A stretch of DNA of 64,000 nucleotides from JACRCT01 sp049841135 (GCA_049841135.1 JASGHK010000005.1:186001-250000), one strand, 5' to 3'; counted from the stretch's first letter, positions 52,884 to 59,477 are shown. Notes: generated by a model not told the origin, from the letters alone. Translations and numbers: made by a program.

Positions 52884-54026
52884 CTACTGAGCGGTCTTCT
52901 TGCCGCCCTTGGTCTTCTGCTTCTTGGTGCCCTGCATGGTTGTCGGCGCCTTCTTCTTCGGCGTTGGTGTGGTCTTGGGGGACTGCTTCTTCGCGGCGTA
53001 GCCGACCGGTTGGTACTTCTCCCCGGTCACCCATAACCGGTGCATCAGCACGCCCAGCTTTCGCGCCACCGCGACCTGCGCCTTCTTCATCGGCGCAGTG
53101 CCTCCCCGGCCCTTCAAGTGGAGACCCCAGTCCTTCAAGTCGGAGGCCGGACTGCTCTTCCGCAGGATGTACGCCGCGCTGTTGACCAGCAGTCGCCTCA
53201 CGAACGGGTCGCCGGCCTTGGTGATCGGCAGCTGCTTGTCGATCTTCCCGGACTTGTCGTTCTTGGGCACCAGCCCGAGGTAGGGGCCTACCAGCCGACT
53301 CTCCTTGAACCGCGTCTTGTCCTCGATGGTGAGTACGAAGACCAGCCCCGTCAGGTTGCCCACGCCCATCGGCTGCGTGACCAGTTCCACCTCTGGATAC
53401 TTCTTCGCCAGCTGGTCGATCTTCGCGTCGTACTCCGCGATCTTCTTGTCGAGGGTCTCCAACACCTCGTAAAGCGGCGCCAGCGCCGGCTCCAATATCG
53501 GGGGAAGCGCCGGCAGGGTCTGTGTGAAGTGCGCAGCGTCGCACTTCCCCAGCCGCTCCCCGAACGACTTGACCATCATGCGTATCTGGCTGACCAACCG
53601 CGTCCGAGCTCGAACCAGTCCGTCCCGAGCCTTTGCGACCGCCAGGTCGGCCTGCGCCTGGTTGCCCCGATGCTCGATGGGAGAGAGCAGCGCCACGTCC
53701 GCTCGCCCCAGTCGCGCTAGCAGTGCCGCATCCCGCTTGTCCGTCTTCTTCGTGCTTTCCGAGATCAGCTTCACCGCTCTCGGGTTGGAAACCGTTGGCC
53801 GGTGTCCCAGGTCCTTTAGCAACTGACTGACCCACCGCGAATGCGTTCCCACCTCGATAACCACGTGCGCCGGCTTCAGGCCTTTGAAGACCGTCGTCAT
53901 CGCCTCCCGCGTCGTCTTGACGGGCGGGACCCGGTGGCCGTCCTTTTCCCCGCCCTTCAGCACGTACAGCTCGCTGGTCGTGTCGCCGAGATCGCATCCG
54001 ATCGTATCGATGGTAGGTTCCGCCAT
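52884..54026 (-). CDS. IS110-family transposase (DEDD)
   Basis: 380 aa. The RuvC-like DEDD domain at the N-terminus shows IGCDLGDTTSELYVL (first Asp), AHVVIEVGTHSRWVS (Glu) and STKKTDKRDAALLARLG (Asp pair). A helical linker follows, then the C-terminal Tnp_IS110/transposase_20 domain with PMGVGNLTGLVFVLTIEDKTRF, LGLVPK..KSG and ITKAGDPFVRRLLVNSAAY, including the catalytic serine region. A basic Lys-rich tail (KKKAPTTMQGTKKQKTKGG) may bind RNA. ATG at 54026. Its ribosome site is sequestered in a hairpin. Intact, so probably active. Confidence 0.93.
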   Translation of the reverse strand: MAEPTIDTIGCDLGDTTSELYVLKGGEKDGHRVPPVKTTREAMTTVFKGLKPAHVVIEVGTHSRWVSQLLKDLGHRPTVSNPRAVKLISESTKKTDKRDAALLARLGRADVALLSPIEHRGNQAQADLAVAKARDGLVRARTRLVSQIRMMVKSFGERLGKCDAAHFTQTLPALPPILEPALAPLYEVLETLDKKIAEYDAKIDQLAKKYPEVELVTQPMGVGNLTGLVFVLTIEDKTRFKESRLVGPYLGLVPKNDKSGKIDKQLPITKAGDPFVRRLLVNSAAYILRKSSPASDLKDWGLHLKGRGGTAPMKKAQVAVARKLGVLMHRLWVTGEKYQPVGYAAKKQSPKTTPTPKKKAPTTMQGTKKQKTKGGKKTAQ

Positions 54027-54094
54027 GGCCGTCCTCTCCTTGCACCTTGAGTGCGCTATCCAACCGGCAGCTTAGCCGGTCGGGGAGGACGGCC
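54027..54094 (-). promoter_or_regulatory. Leader hairpin sequestering the transposase ribosome site
   Basis: Read as mRNA, 54094-54082 (GGCCGTCCTCCCC) pairs over 13 bp with 54039-54027 (GGAGAGGACGGCC), directly before the ATG at 54026 and covering the AGGAGAGG ribosome site. An inner hairpin CCGGC-TAAGCT-GCCGG lies within the loop. The outer strand overlaps the right inverted repeat. This would block translation of transcripts reading in from outside the element. Confidence 0.6.
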
Positions 54095-54136
54095 TTCTCA
54101 TCCCATCTTGCGGCTCAGAGGGCCGGCTCGCTGCTC

Positions 54137-54197
54137 GATTCGTTCCCGGTCACTGCTCAGGGCTTCAGGAGGCCCGCGCGCTCACGCTTGCGGCTCA
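54137..54197 (+). repeat. 65-bp gene-end repeat, copy 3 (intact)
   Basis: GATTCGTTCC-CGGTCACTGC-TCAGGGCTTC...GCGCGCTCACGCTTGCGG-CTCA. It lies right next to the IS and ends with the stop codon (TCA on this strand) of the DUF2088 gene at 54195, as copy 1 does with its gene. Confidence 0.7.
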
Positions 54198-55697
54198 GGC
54201 CGTCACCTTGATGCCGAACGCGGGCGGAATCACCGGCACCGCCACCGACGCATCCTTGCCCGCCGTCTCTCGCGCCATCGACAGCGCCTCGTCCAGGCTC
54301 CTCGCGGTCTCGAAGCCGAAGCGCGCCGCGACCGGCTTGGCGGCGCCGACGGCCAGCACCCGCCCGGCCTTCGAGAGCGCGTTGTAGGCCTGGTACCAGA
54401 CGTGGAAGGGGTGCACGCCGTGGAAGGCGAACTTCTTGCGGTAGGCGCCCACGTACTCCGGCCGGCCCGCGTAGAGGTGCTCGTGCTTCTCGGCCATCAC
54501 CTCGGGCTCGCGCGTGTCGGCGAGCACCTTCTGGTAGAAGGCCGCGTACGGCGCATGGATGGGCTTGTCGAAGCGCTCGTGCAGCGGGTTGAGCAGGATG
54601 ACGGTGCCGCCCTTCTTGAACAGCGCCTTCCCGTCGTTCCAGGCCAGCACGTAGCCGAAGGCCAGGGCCACGTCGAGCACGGGGTTCGAATAGCTGTTGG
54701 CGGTGTGCGGGGCGACCGCCGGGACGCCGAGCACCACGATGTCCGACTGCTTCGCCGGCACGTAGCTGCGCTCCAGCAGGAGCTTGCCCATCGCCTCGTG
54801 CGCACCCCCGACCGACCCAGCGGCGACGCCGATCACCTGGTACTCGCTGCGGAACAGCCGTGAGGCGCGCGCGCGGATGGGCTCGGGGATGGAGTTCCAG
54901 GCGGAGACGGGCTTGGGCACCTCACCCTTGGGCCGCAGCAGGCCGATCATCGGCTTGAACCAGAGCCGCGTGTCGAGCGCGAGCTCGACGTGGAAGAGGT
55001 CGAGCTTCTTCTCCAGGAGCTTGCCCGCGCGCTTCAGGGCCTTCTGCAGACGCGAGCCCTCCTCGAACGGCGTTTCGCCCGTCGCGAGGTTCTTGGCCGA
55101 CAGGAGGGCGCGGGCGCAGTTGACCGATGCCAGGCCCGGCACGAGCGTCGCCCAGCCGCCCTGCACGGGCGCCTGGGCGAGCGCGAGGGAGATGACGAGG
55201 TCCGCCTCCCGCAGCGCCGCGTTGAGCTCGACCTGCTCTCCCTCGCTGGTCGTGCCGAACACGGTGAGGCGGTCGATCTCCTCGGCGTCGTGGCAGTGCG
55301 TGTGGTGCGAGGCCATCGCCGGCACACCCGCGATCCGCGCGACCTCGGTGTTGTGGAACAGGCGGGTGACGCCCGAGGAGCACAAGAGCGAGATGTTCTG
55401 CAGCGGCAGGCCCTTGGCGTCGAGCGCCACCAGGATGGCTTCGATGGCGGCCACCCGCGGGTCGACCCGGAGCGGCGGGACGGGGAAGCCGGGGCCGTCG
55501 AAGACGACCAGCACCTTGGTCCGCTCGGTCACCCGCTCCGCCAGCGGCTTGCCGTCGACGGGGGCCTCGAGGGCCTGGGCGACCGCGGCCTTCACGTCGG
55601 CGAAGCCGGGGCCGATCTTGGGCGGCATCACCAGCTGCGCGTCGGCGGGCAGGTTCGCGGGGAGGACTTCGGTTCCGGAATAGAGCAGAGGGCGCAC
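54195..55697 (-). CDS. LarA-like (DUF2088) domain protein
   Basis: 500 aa, GTG start at 55697. The N-terminal half resembles the DUF2088/lactate-racemase N-domain (VLVVFDGPGFPVPPLRVDP, then TRLFHNTEVARIAG and SHHTHCHDAEEIDRL). The C-terminal half has GVAAGSVGGAHEAMGKLLLE, VVLGVPAVAPHTANSYSNPV and DKPIHAPYAAFYQKVL. LarA uses a nickel-pincer cofactor held by His and Lys. The His cluster is present here, but I cannot confirm the pincer Lys, and no larBCE genes are near. The substrate is unknown. It is divergent from rsr. Confidence 0.75.
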   Translation of the reverse strand: MRPLLYSGTEVLPANLPADAQLVMPPKIGPGFADVKAAVAQALEAPVDGKPLAERVTERTKVLVVFDGPGFPVPPLRVDPRVAAIEAILVALDAKGLPLQNISLLCSSGVTRLFHNTEVARIAGVPAMASHHTHCHDAEEIDRLTVFGTTSEGEQVELNAALREADLVISLALAQAPVQGGWATLVPGLASVNCARALLSAKNLATGETPFEEGSRLQKALKRAGKLLEKKLDLFHVELALDTRLWFKPMIGLLRPKGEVPKPVSAWNSIPEPIRARASRLFRSEYQVIGVAAGSVGGAHEAMGKLLLERSYVPAKQSDIVVLGVPAVAPHTANSYSNPVLDVALAFGYVLAWNDGKALFKKGGTVILLNPLHERFDKPIHAPYAAFYQKVLADTREPEVMAEKHEHLYAGRPEYVGAYRKKFAFHGVHPFHVWYQAYNALSKAGRVLAVGAAKPVAARFGFETARSLDEALSMARETAGKDASVAVPVIPPAFGIKVTA

Positions 55698-55997
55698 GGC
55701 CGGATCATCGACCGACCTCCCTGGATGGGCAACTTTCCCAGAGTTCGCGGCTCCCTGCCGGGGTCGGCCAAGCGCCTATCTATTGGGATATGGACCTCCC
55801 ATAGCAGGACTTCGATTACTTATCTTAACGTCTCAGATTCGCCCTCGCCGCCGCGCACCCTCTCCCTAGCAATTTTGGCCACTTACAGCGCCTCACGGCC
55901 TCTTGGGCCCCGTGGCACGCGCGCTGCTCTAGCTGCTCCGCGTCCCGCCACTTCGTCGAGCCCACCGCTCGAACCGCGGGACCCCAAGGAGGCCGTC
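55698..55997. other. Intergenic region upstream of rsr
   Basis: A 300-base gap between divergent genes. The centre (55785-55835) is unusually AT-rich for this genome and may carry activator sites or a promoter for the DUF2088 gene. The sigma-54 promoter for rsr lies at 55913. A strong AAGGAGG ribosome site is at 55986-55992. Confidence 0.5.
55913..55928 (+). promoter_or_regulatory. Sigma-54 promoter of rsr
   Basis: TGGCACGCGCGCTGCT matches the -24/-12 consensus TGGCACRNNNNTTGCW at all fixed positions but one, with exact GG-N10-GC spacing. The start of transcription would be near 55940, 58 bp before the rsr ATG. In enterobacteria rsr and Y RNA genes are in a sigma-54/RtcR-controlled RNA-repair operon, so the same control logic is likely here. 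No RtcR gene is in the window. Confidence 0.8.
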
Positions 55998-57551
55998 ATG
56001 GCGAACAAGAACCTCTTCCAGACTCTGGCCGGCAAGCTCCTGCCCAAGACCGACGCGGTCAACCACGAGCGCGGCCGCGCCTACCTCTTCACCCCCAAGC
56101 ACATGCTCGCGCAGTACGCCGCGACCGGCTGCCTGAACCACACCTACTACGCCGGCGCCGACGAGCAGCTCGCCAAGGTGCTCGAGCTGGCGGGCCAGGT
56201 CGAGCCGCTCTTCGTGGCCAAGACCGCCGTCTGGGCGCGCGAGCAGGGCTTCATGAAGGACATGCCGGCGGTGCTGGTGGCCGCCCTGTCCGTGCTCGAC
56301 GCCGAGCTGATGGCCAACGCGTTCCCGCGCGTGGTCGACAACGGCAAGATGCTGCGCAACTTCGTCCAGGTCCTGCGCAGCGGCCAGGTCGCGCGCAAGT
56401 CGCTCGGCACCCGCCCGAAGAAGCTCGTCCAGCAGTGGCTGGCTTCGCGCAGCGACGAGCAGCTCTTCAAGGACTCGGTCGGCAACGCTCCGTCGCTCGC
56501 CGACGTGATCAAGATGGTCCACCCGAAGCCGGCGACGGACTCGCGCCGCGCGCTCTACGGCTGGCTGCTCAACAAGCCGCACGACGCCAACGCGCTTCCG
56601 CAGCTGGTGAAGGACTTCGAGGCCTTCAAGTCTCGTCAGACCCTCGAGGTCCCGGACGTGCCGTTCCAGATGTTGACCGCGCTGGACCTCGGCAAGAAGG
56701 AGTGGACCGCCATCGCCAAGAAGGCCGGCTGGCAGATGACCCGCATGAACCTGAACACGTTCGCCCGCCACGGCGTGTTCGACGACGCGTTCATGGTCAA
56801 CACCATCGCCCACCGGCTCAAGGACGAGGCGCTCGTGCGCAAGGCGCGCGCCTTCCCTTACCAGCTGCTCGCGGCCTACCAGGCGGCGGGTGCGGAGGTC
56901 CCGGCGAAGATCCGCGAGGCGCTGCACGACGCGATGGAGGTGGCGACCTTCAACGTCCCGACGATCGACGGCAAGGTGTACGTCTGCCCGGACGTCTCGG
57001 GCTCGATGCACTCGCCGGTCACCGGCCACCGCGCCGGTGCGACCACCGCCATCCGCTGCATCGACGTGGCGGGCCTCGTCGCGGCCTCCGTGCTGCGCAA
57101 GAACCCCGACGCCGAGGTGCTGCCGTTCGAGCACCAGGTGGTCAACGTCGCCGTCTCGGCCCGCGACAGCGTGCTGACCAACGCCCAGAAGCTGGCGGCG
57201 GTCGGCGGCGGCGGCACCAACTGCAGCGCTCCGCTCGCTCGCCTGAACTGGAAGCGCGCCAAGGGCGACCTGGTGATCTTCGTGTCCGACAACGAGAGCT
57301 GGGTGGACGCGCGGGCCGGCCGCGGCACCGCGACCATGCAGGAGTGGGAGGTGTTCAAGCAGCGCAACCCGAACGCCAAGCTCGTCTGCATCGACCTCCA
57401 GCCGTACGGCACCACGCAGGCCGCCGAGCGCGAGGACGTGCTCAACGTCGGCGGCTTCTCGGACCACGTCTTCGAGCTCGTGGCGACGTTCGCCAAGGGC
57501 GGCCTGGACGCCCAGCACTGGGTCCAGGTGATCGAGAAGACGCAGCTCTGA
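55998..57551 (+). CDS. rsr: Ro60 orthologue Rsr (TROVE and vWA domains)
   Basis: 517 aa, the usual length. The TROVE domain (about residues 5-300) is a ring of HEAT-like helices that binds the ends of misfolded RNAs in its central hole and Y RNAs on its outer surface; see YLFTPKHMLAQYAATGCLNHTYY and RRALYGWLLNKPHDANALPQLV. The vWA-like domain (about 320-515) has the MIDAS motif DVSGSM near residue 332 and VGGGGTNC. It takes part in RNA quality control and stress survival with 3' exonucleases. AAGGAGG lies 5 bp before the ATG at 55998. A sigma-54 promoter precedes it and five candidate Y RNAs follow it. Confidence 0.95.
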   Translation: MANKNLFQTLAGKLLPKTDAVNHERGRAYLFTPKHMLAQYAATGCLNHTYYAGADEQLAKVLELAGQVEPLFVAKTAVWAREQGFMKDMPAVLVAALSVLDAELMANAFPRVVDNGKMLRNFVQVLRSGQVARKSLGTRPKKLVQQWLASRSDEQLFKDSVGNAPSLADVIKMVHPKPATDSRRALYGWLLNKPHDANALPQLVKDFEAFKSRQTLEVPDVPFQMLTALDLGKKEWTAIAKKAGWQMTRMNLNTFARHGVFDDAFMVNTIAHRLKDEALVRKARAFPYQLLAAYQAAGAEVPAKIREALHDAMEVATFNVPTIDGKVYVCPDVSGSMHSPVTGHRAGATTAIRCIDVAGLVAASVLRKNPDAEVLPFEHQVVNVAVSARDSVLTNAQKLAAVGGGGTNCSAPLARLNWKRAKGDLVIFVSDNESWVDARAGRGTATMQEWEVFKQRNPNAKLVCIDLQPYGTTQAAEREDVLNVGGFSDHVFELVATFAKGGLDAQHWVQVIEKTQL

Positions 57552-57610
57552 CCCACTCTTTCCCCGGCCGGCGACACCGTTCGCCGGCCGGGGGCGGATT
57601 CTGAGAAAAG

Positions 57611-57636
57611 GCAGGCGTGGAAGCCTGCAGCTACCC
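57611..57636 (-). repeat. REP-type hairpin, fourth copy (GTAG family)
   Basis: Stem GCAGGC/GCCTGC around the invariant loop GTGGAA, then CTACCC (GGGTAG on the minus strand). Same family as 925-1126, with a compensatory change in the stem. It directly abuts the first Y RNA. Confidence 0.7.
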
Positions 57637-57702
57637 TTGGCCGAATGGTGTCGGGACTACATCTCTAAAATGTCCCGTCTCGACGAAGTCCTCGTCGGCC
57701 AA
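57637..57702 (+). ncRNA. Y RNA candidate 1
   Basis: Outer stem TTGGCCGA / TCGGCCAA (57637-57644 with 57695-57702), internal loop ATGGT opposite GAAGTCC-TCG, then an 8-bp second helix GTCGGGAC / GTCTCGAC and the conserved TACAT. The cap contains CTCTAAA between ACAT and ATGT, shaped like an anticodon arm. The CGAATG strand and TCGTCGG strand recur in all five copies and occupy the position of the Ro-binding stem of Y RNAs. It lies 85 bp after rsr on the same strand, so it is probably cotranscribed and processed. Confidence 0.7.
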
Positions 57703-57790
57703 ATCGAAAGCCCGGGCGAATGCCTGGCAGGACTACATCCATGGGCGACTACGTCTCGCCGAAGCCTTCGTCGCCCGGGCCTCTTCGATT
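57702..57790 (+). ncRNA. Y RNA candidate 2
   Basis: The outer stem is long: GCCCGGGCGA / TCGCCCGGGC (57710-57719 with 57771-57780), extended by AATCGAA / TTCGATT across a small internal loop. The inner core has ATGCC, GGCAGGAC / GTCTCGCC (one A.C mismatch), TACAT and GAAGCCT-TCG, in the same order as copy 1. The cap is 14 bases. It begins where copy 1 ends. Confidence 0.65.
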
Positions 57791-57806
57791 CTTCAGCCGT
57801 TCAGTG

Positions 57807-57924
57807 TCCCCTCGTAGCTCAACGGTAGAGCACCGTTAAAGTCTCTGCGCCCTTCGTCGGGAAACCGAATGCAGTAGGGACTACATGCAAGCGGCTGGTG
57901 CGGGTTCGAGTCCCGCCGAGGGAA
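57807..57924 (+). ncRNA. Y RNA candidate 3: tRNA body with Ro-stem in the anticodon loop
   Basis: The tRNA parts are complete: acceptor CCCTCG / CGAGGG, D arm GCTC-AACGGTA-GAGC, anticodon stem CCGTT / AGCGG, five-base variable region, T arm GCGGG-TTCGAGT-CCCGC. Instead of a 7-base anticodon loop there are 52 bases holding the shared core in permuted order: GTCTCTGC, GCCCT-TCG, TCGG, a GAAA tetraloop, CCGA, ATGCA, GTAGGGAC, TACAT. The core thus becomes a hairpin capped by a GNRA loop. CCA is not encoded. It cannot decode mRNA, so it is a tRNA mimic. Confidence 0.75.
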
Positions 57925-57959
57925 TGGAGACAGTCGCTGTCGAAGTGTCGCTGCAGTGA

Positions 57960-58085
57960 ACCCTCATAGCTCAACGGTTAGAGCGCCGAAAAAGAGTCTC
58001 TGCGATCCTCGTCGGGCGACCGAATGCGGCAGGGACTACATCCCTACGGCGGCGGAGGTTGCAGGTTCGAATCCTGCTGAGGGTA
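57960..58085 (+). ncRNA. Y RNA candidate 4: tRNA body with Ro-stem in the anticodon loop
   Basis: Acceptor ACCCTCA / TGAGGGT (7 bp) with discriminator A, D arm GCTC-AACGGTTA-GAGC, T arm GCAGG-TTCGAAT-CCTGC. The anticodon region holds the permuted core: GTCTCTGC (57996-58003), GATCC-TCG, TCGG, a GCGA tetraloop, CCGA, ATGCG, GCAGGGAC, TACAT. The tetraloop differs from copy 3 but keeps the GNRA pattern, and GTCTCTGC / GCAGGGAC pairs over 8 bp. Only CCG/CGG of the anticodon stem pairs. The spacer to copy 3 has a small hairpin, GACAG-TCG-CTGTC. Confidence 0.75.
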
Positions 58086-58087
58086 TT

Positions 58088-58205
58088 GGCTTCGGAGCAA
58101 ATGTAGTCAGGACTCCATGGAAGGGCATCCGGCAGCTCATCGCCGGACCGGGTTCGACTCCCGTTCAGCCCAAGACGTCTTGGCGCCCCTCGTTGCTCCG
58201 AGGCC
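58088..58205 (+). ncRNA. Y RNA candidate 5: Ro-stem enclosing a tRNA-like module
   Basis: A 13-bp outer stem GGCTTCGGAGCAA / TTGCTCCGAGGCC (58088-58100 with 58193-58205, one G.T) leads to ATGTA, helix GTCAGGAC / GTCTTGGC, TCCAT and GCCCC-TCG, as in the other copies. The enclosed segment 58119-58176 is tRNA-like: an anticodon-type arm CCGGC/GCCGG with an 8-base loop, and a T arm CCGGG-TTCGACT-CCCGT. This is the arrangement of YrlA-type Y RNAs, in which the Ro-binding stem carries a tRNA mimic. Confidence 0.75.
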
Positions 58206-58232
58206 TTTGTGGGTCTTCCACGGGGAGGAACC

Positions 58233-58685
58233 ATGCGCGCCCTGGCCGGGCCAGGTCCTCTGCGGAACTTCCGAAGGTCGAACTGGGAGTTCCAGGCGAC
58301 CTTCGTGACACCGCTCGGTCGGCTCCCCGAATTCGTCGGCGCCATCCTCGGCAGCGCGAGGCAGCCCTTCGAGAGCGGTGCGCTGGAGATCGAGGAGATC
58401 GTCTTCGAGCCGAAGCACCTTATGGCGCTTGCGGCGCGGCACTCCCTTCCCTGTCCGATACCGCGAGCCTTCGACGCCACGAGTTTCCTCGAGGTCGAGG
58501 AGTTGCTCACTGCCGCGCTCGGCGACTGGGTCGACTTTCTGTTCGTACCGTCACCGAAGCCGTTCGTGATCTATGCCGACCACCACGAGTACACGACCCT
58601 CCTCGCCCATCGGAGGCGGGGGCTGACTCGCGTCCTCGCGGCACTCTCTGGGCGATTTGAGGAGATTCGCGGATATCGGCGGTAG
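58233..58685 (+). CDS. Hypothetical protein after the Y RNA array
   Basis: 150 aa, ATG at 58233 after GGGGAGG. Soluble, mixed alpha/beta, with an acidic middle (SGALEIEEIVFEP) and aromatic-rich DWVDFLFVPSPKPFVIYADHHEY. No family recognised. It follows the last Y RNA by 27 bp on the same strand, so it may belong to the rsr transcription unit. Whether it contacts the RNAs is unknown. Confidence 0.6.
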   Translation: MRALAGPGPLRNFRRSNWEFQATFVTPLGRLPEFVGAILGSARQPFESGALEIEEIVFEPKHLMALAARHSLPCPIPRAFDATSFLEVEELLTAALGDWVDFLFVPSPKPFVIYADHHEYTTLLAHRRRGLTRVLAALSGRFEEIRGYRR

Positions 58686-58712
58686 TCGACCGGCAACTCG
58701 AAGCGGCTCCGT

Positions 58713-58777
58713 CCTCGTTCCGGCCCTCATCACCGCGCGGGGCACAACCATCCCCGCGCGCTAACGCTTGCGGCTCA
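58713..58777 (+). repeat. 65-bp gene-end repeat, copy 4
   Basis: CCTCGTTCCGGCCCTCATCA...CCCCGCGCGCTAACGCTTGC-GGCTCA. Same unit as 48871, 52363 and 54137. It lies 14 bp beyond the stop of the minus-strand gene at 58791. Confidence 0.7.
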
Positions 58778-58790
58778 CCGCGCGTCGCCG

Positions 58791-59477
58791 TCACCAGACA
58801 TGCGGCACCAGCCGGAACCGCGTGCGGCTCGCGTACTCCGCGTAGCCCGCCAGCTCCGCCTGCAGGGTCTTGTCCTCGCGCGAGGTGCGCCACACCAGCA
58901 CCGCCGCGAACGCGCCCAGCGGCAGGTATGCCCACGCCGAGCCCAGGATCAGCGGCCAACCCGAGAACATCAGCAGCATCCCGGTGTACATCGGGTGGCG
59001 GACGTGCCGGTACGGTCCCCAGGTCACCACCTGGTGCTCGCGGTCCGACTGGATGCGCACCGTAGCCTCCAGGTGCTTGTTGGTGGAGAGCGCCCAGACG
59101 ACCGGGATATCGCCCAGCGCGTGCAACGCGATCCCCAGCGCCACGGTCTGGATTGGCAGCCGGCTCCAGCCGTAGCGCCCGGCATCCAGCCCGGCCACCA
59201 CCAGCGTCGCGAGCAGCGTCAGCCCCATCAGCGCGGCGAAGACCTTGTCGAACGGCTTGGTGTCCTCGCGCTTCTGGAAGCGCTCCTGCAGCAGCTCCGG
59301 GTTGCGCGTCGCGATGATCGGCAGGTTCACCACCATCATCCCCAGCTGCAGGCCCGCCAGCAGCCAGAGCCGGCCCCAGTCCAGACGGCCGGACGCCAGG
59401 GCCAGGACGGCAAAGCAGAATGCCGGGAGCCGGAGGGCCCCGAGAACACCGCTGAGCTTGCTGCGCTTCGTGGTCAT
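58791..59477 (-). CDS. Isoprenylcysteine/phospholipid methyltransferase-like membrane protein
   Basis: 228 aa. Five or so membrane helices. The C-terminal half has the ICMT/PEMT signature VTWGPYRHVRHPMYTGMLLMFSGW plus the later acidic pair in WRTSREDKTLQAE, the S-adenosylmethionine-binding elements of this family. It would methylate a lipid or a small thiol/carboxyl substrate at the membrane. Its ATG overlaps the TetR gene's stop (TAATG), so the two are translationally coupled and the TetR protein probably controls it. Confidence 0.85.
   Translation of the reverse strand: MTTKRSKLSGVLGALRLPAFCFAVLALASGRLDWGRLWLLAGLQLGMMVVNLPIIATRNPELLQERFQKREDTKPFDKVFAALMGLTLLATLVVAGLDAGRYGWSRLPIQTVALGIALHALGDIPVVWALSTNKHLEATVRIQSDREHQVVTWGPYRHVRHPMYTGMLLMFSGWPLILGSAWAYLPLGAFAAVLVWRTSREDKTLQAELAGYAEYASRTRFRLVPHVW

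Larger units (their letters stand above)
52402..54109. mobile_element. IS110-family (IS1111-like) insertion sequence
   Basis: A complete element of about 1.7 kb. It carries one DEDD transposase (52884-54026, minus strand) and 14-bp perfect subterminal inverted repeats ATGAGAAGGCCGTC (52407-52420) and its complement (54088-54101), the feature that separates the IS1111 group from IS110 proper. CTT flanks both ends (52402-52404 and 54107-54109). It interrupts a dispersed host repeat whose intact copies (48871, 54137, 58713) show the empty site. The 480-base non-coding stretch 52405-52883 downstream of the transposase is where IS1111-type guide (seek/bridge) RNAs are encoded. Confidence 0.8.

Noticed and set aside
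55780..55860. A sixth Y RNA-like copy upstream of rsr (GCAGGAC ... GTCTCAG)
   Set aside because: Short blocks look similar, but neither the outer stem nor the second helix can pair, so I count it as chance.
57637..57702. A pyrrolysine (amber-decoding) tRNA gene
   Set aside because: Only the CTCTAAA loop resembles it; there is no T arm, D arm or acceptor terminus, and the outer stem belongs to the shared Y RNA core.
57841..58041. Group I or archaeal-type introns in the two tRNA-like genes
   Set aside because: The inserts are about 50 bases, far below group I size, lack its core elements, and match the free-standing structured RNAs nearby in permuted order. No bulge-helix-bulge site is evident.
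52294..58232. A prophage or integrated plasmid around the IS and RNA array
   Set aside because: No integrase, phage structural, replication or partition genes and no matching att-type direct repeats flank the region.
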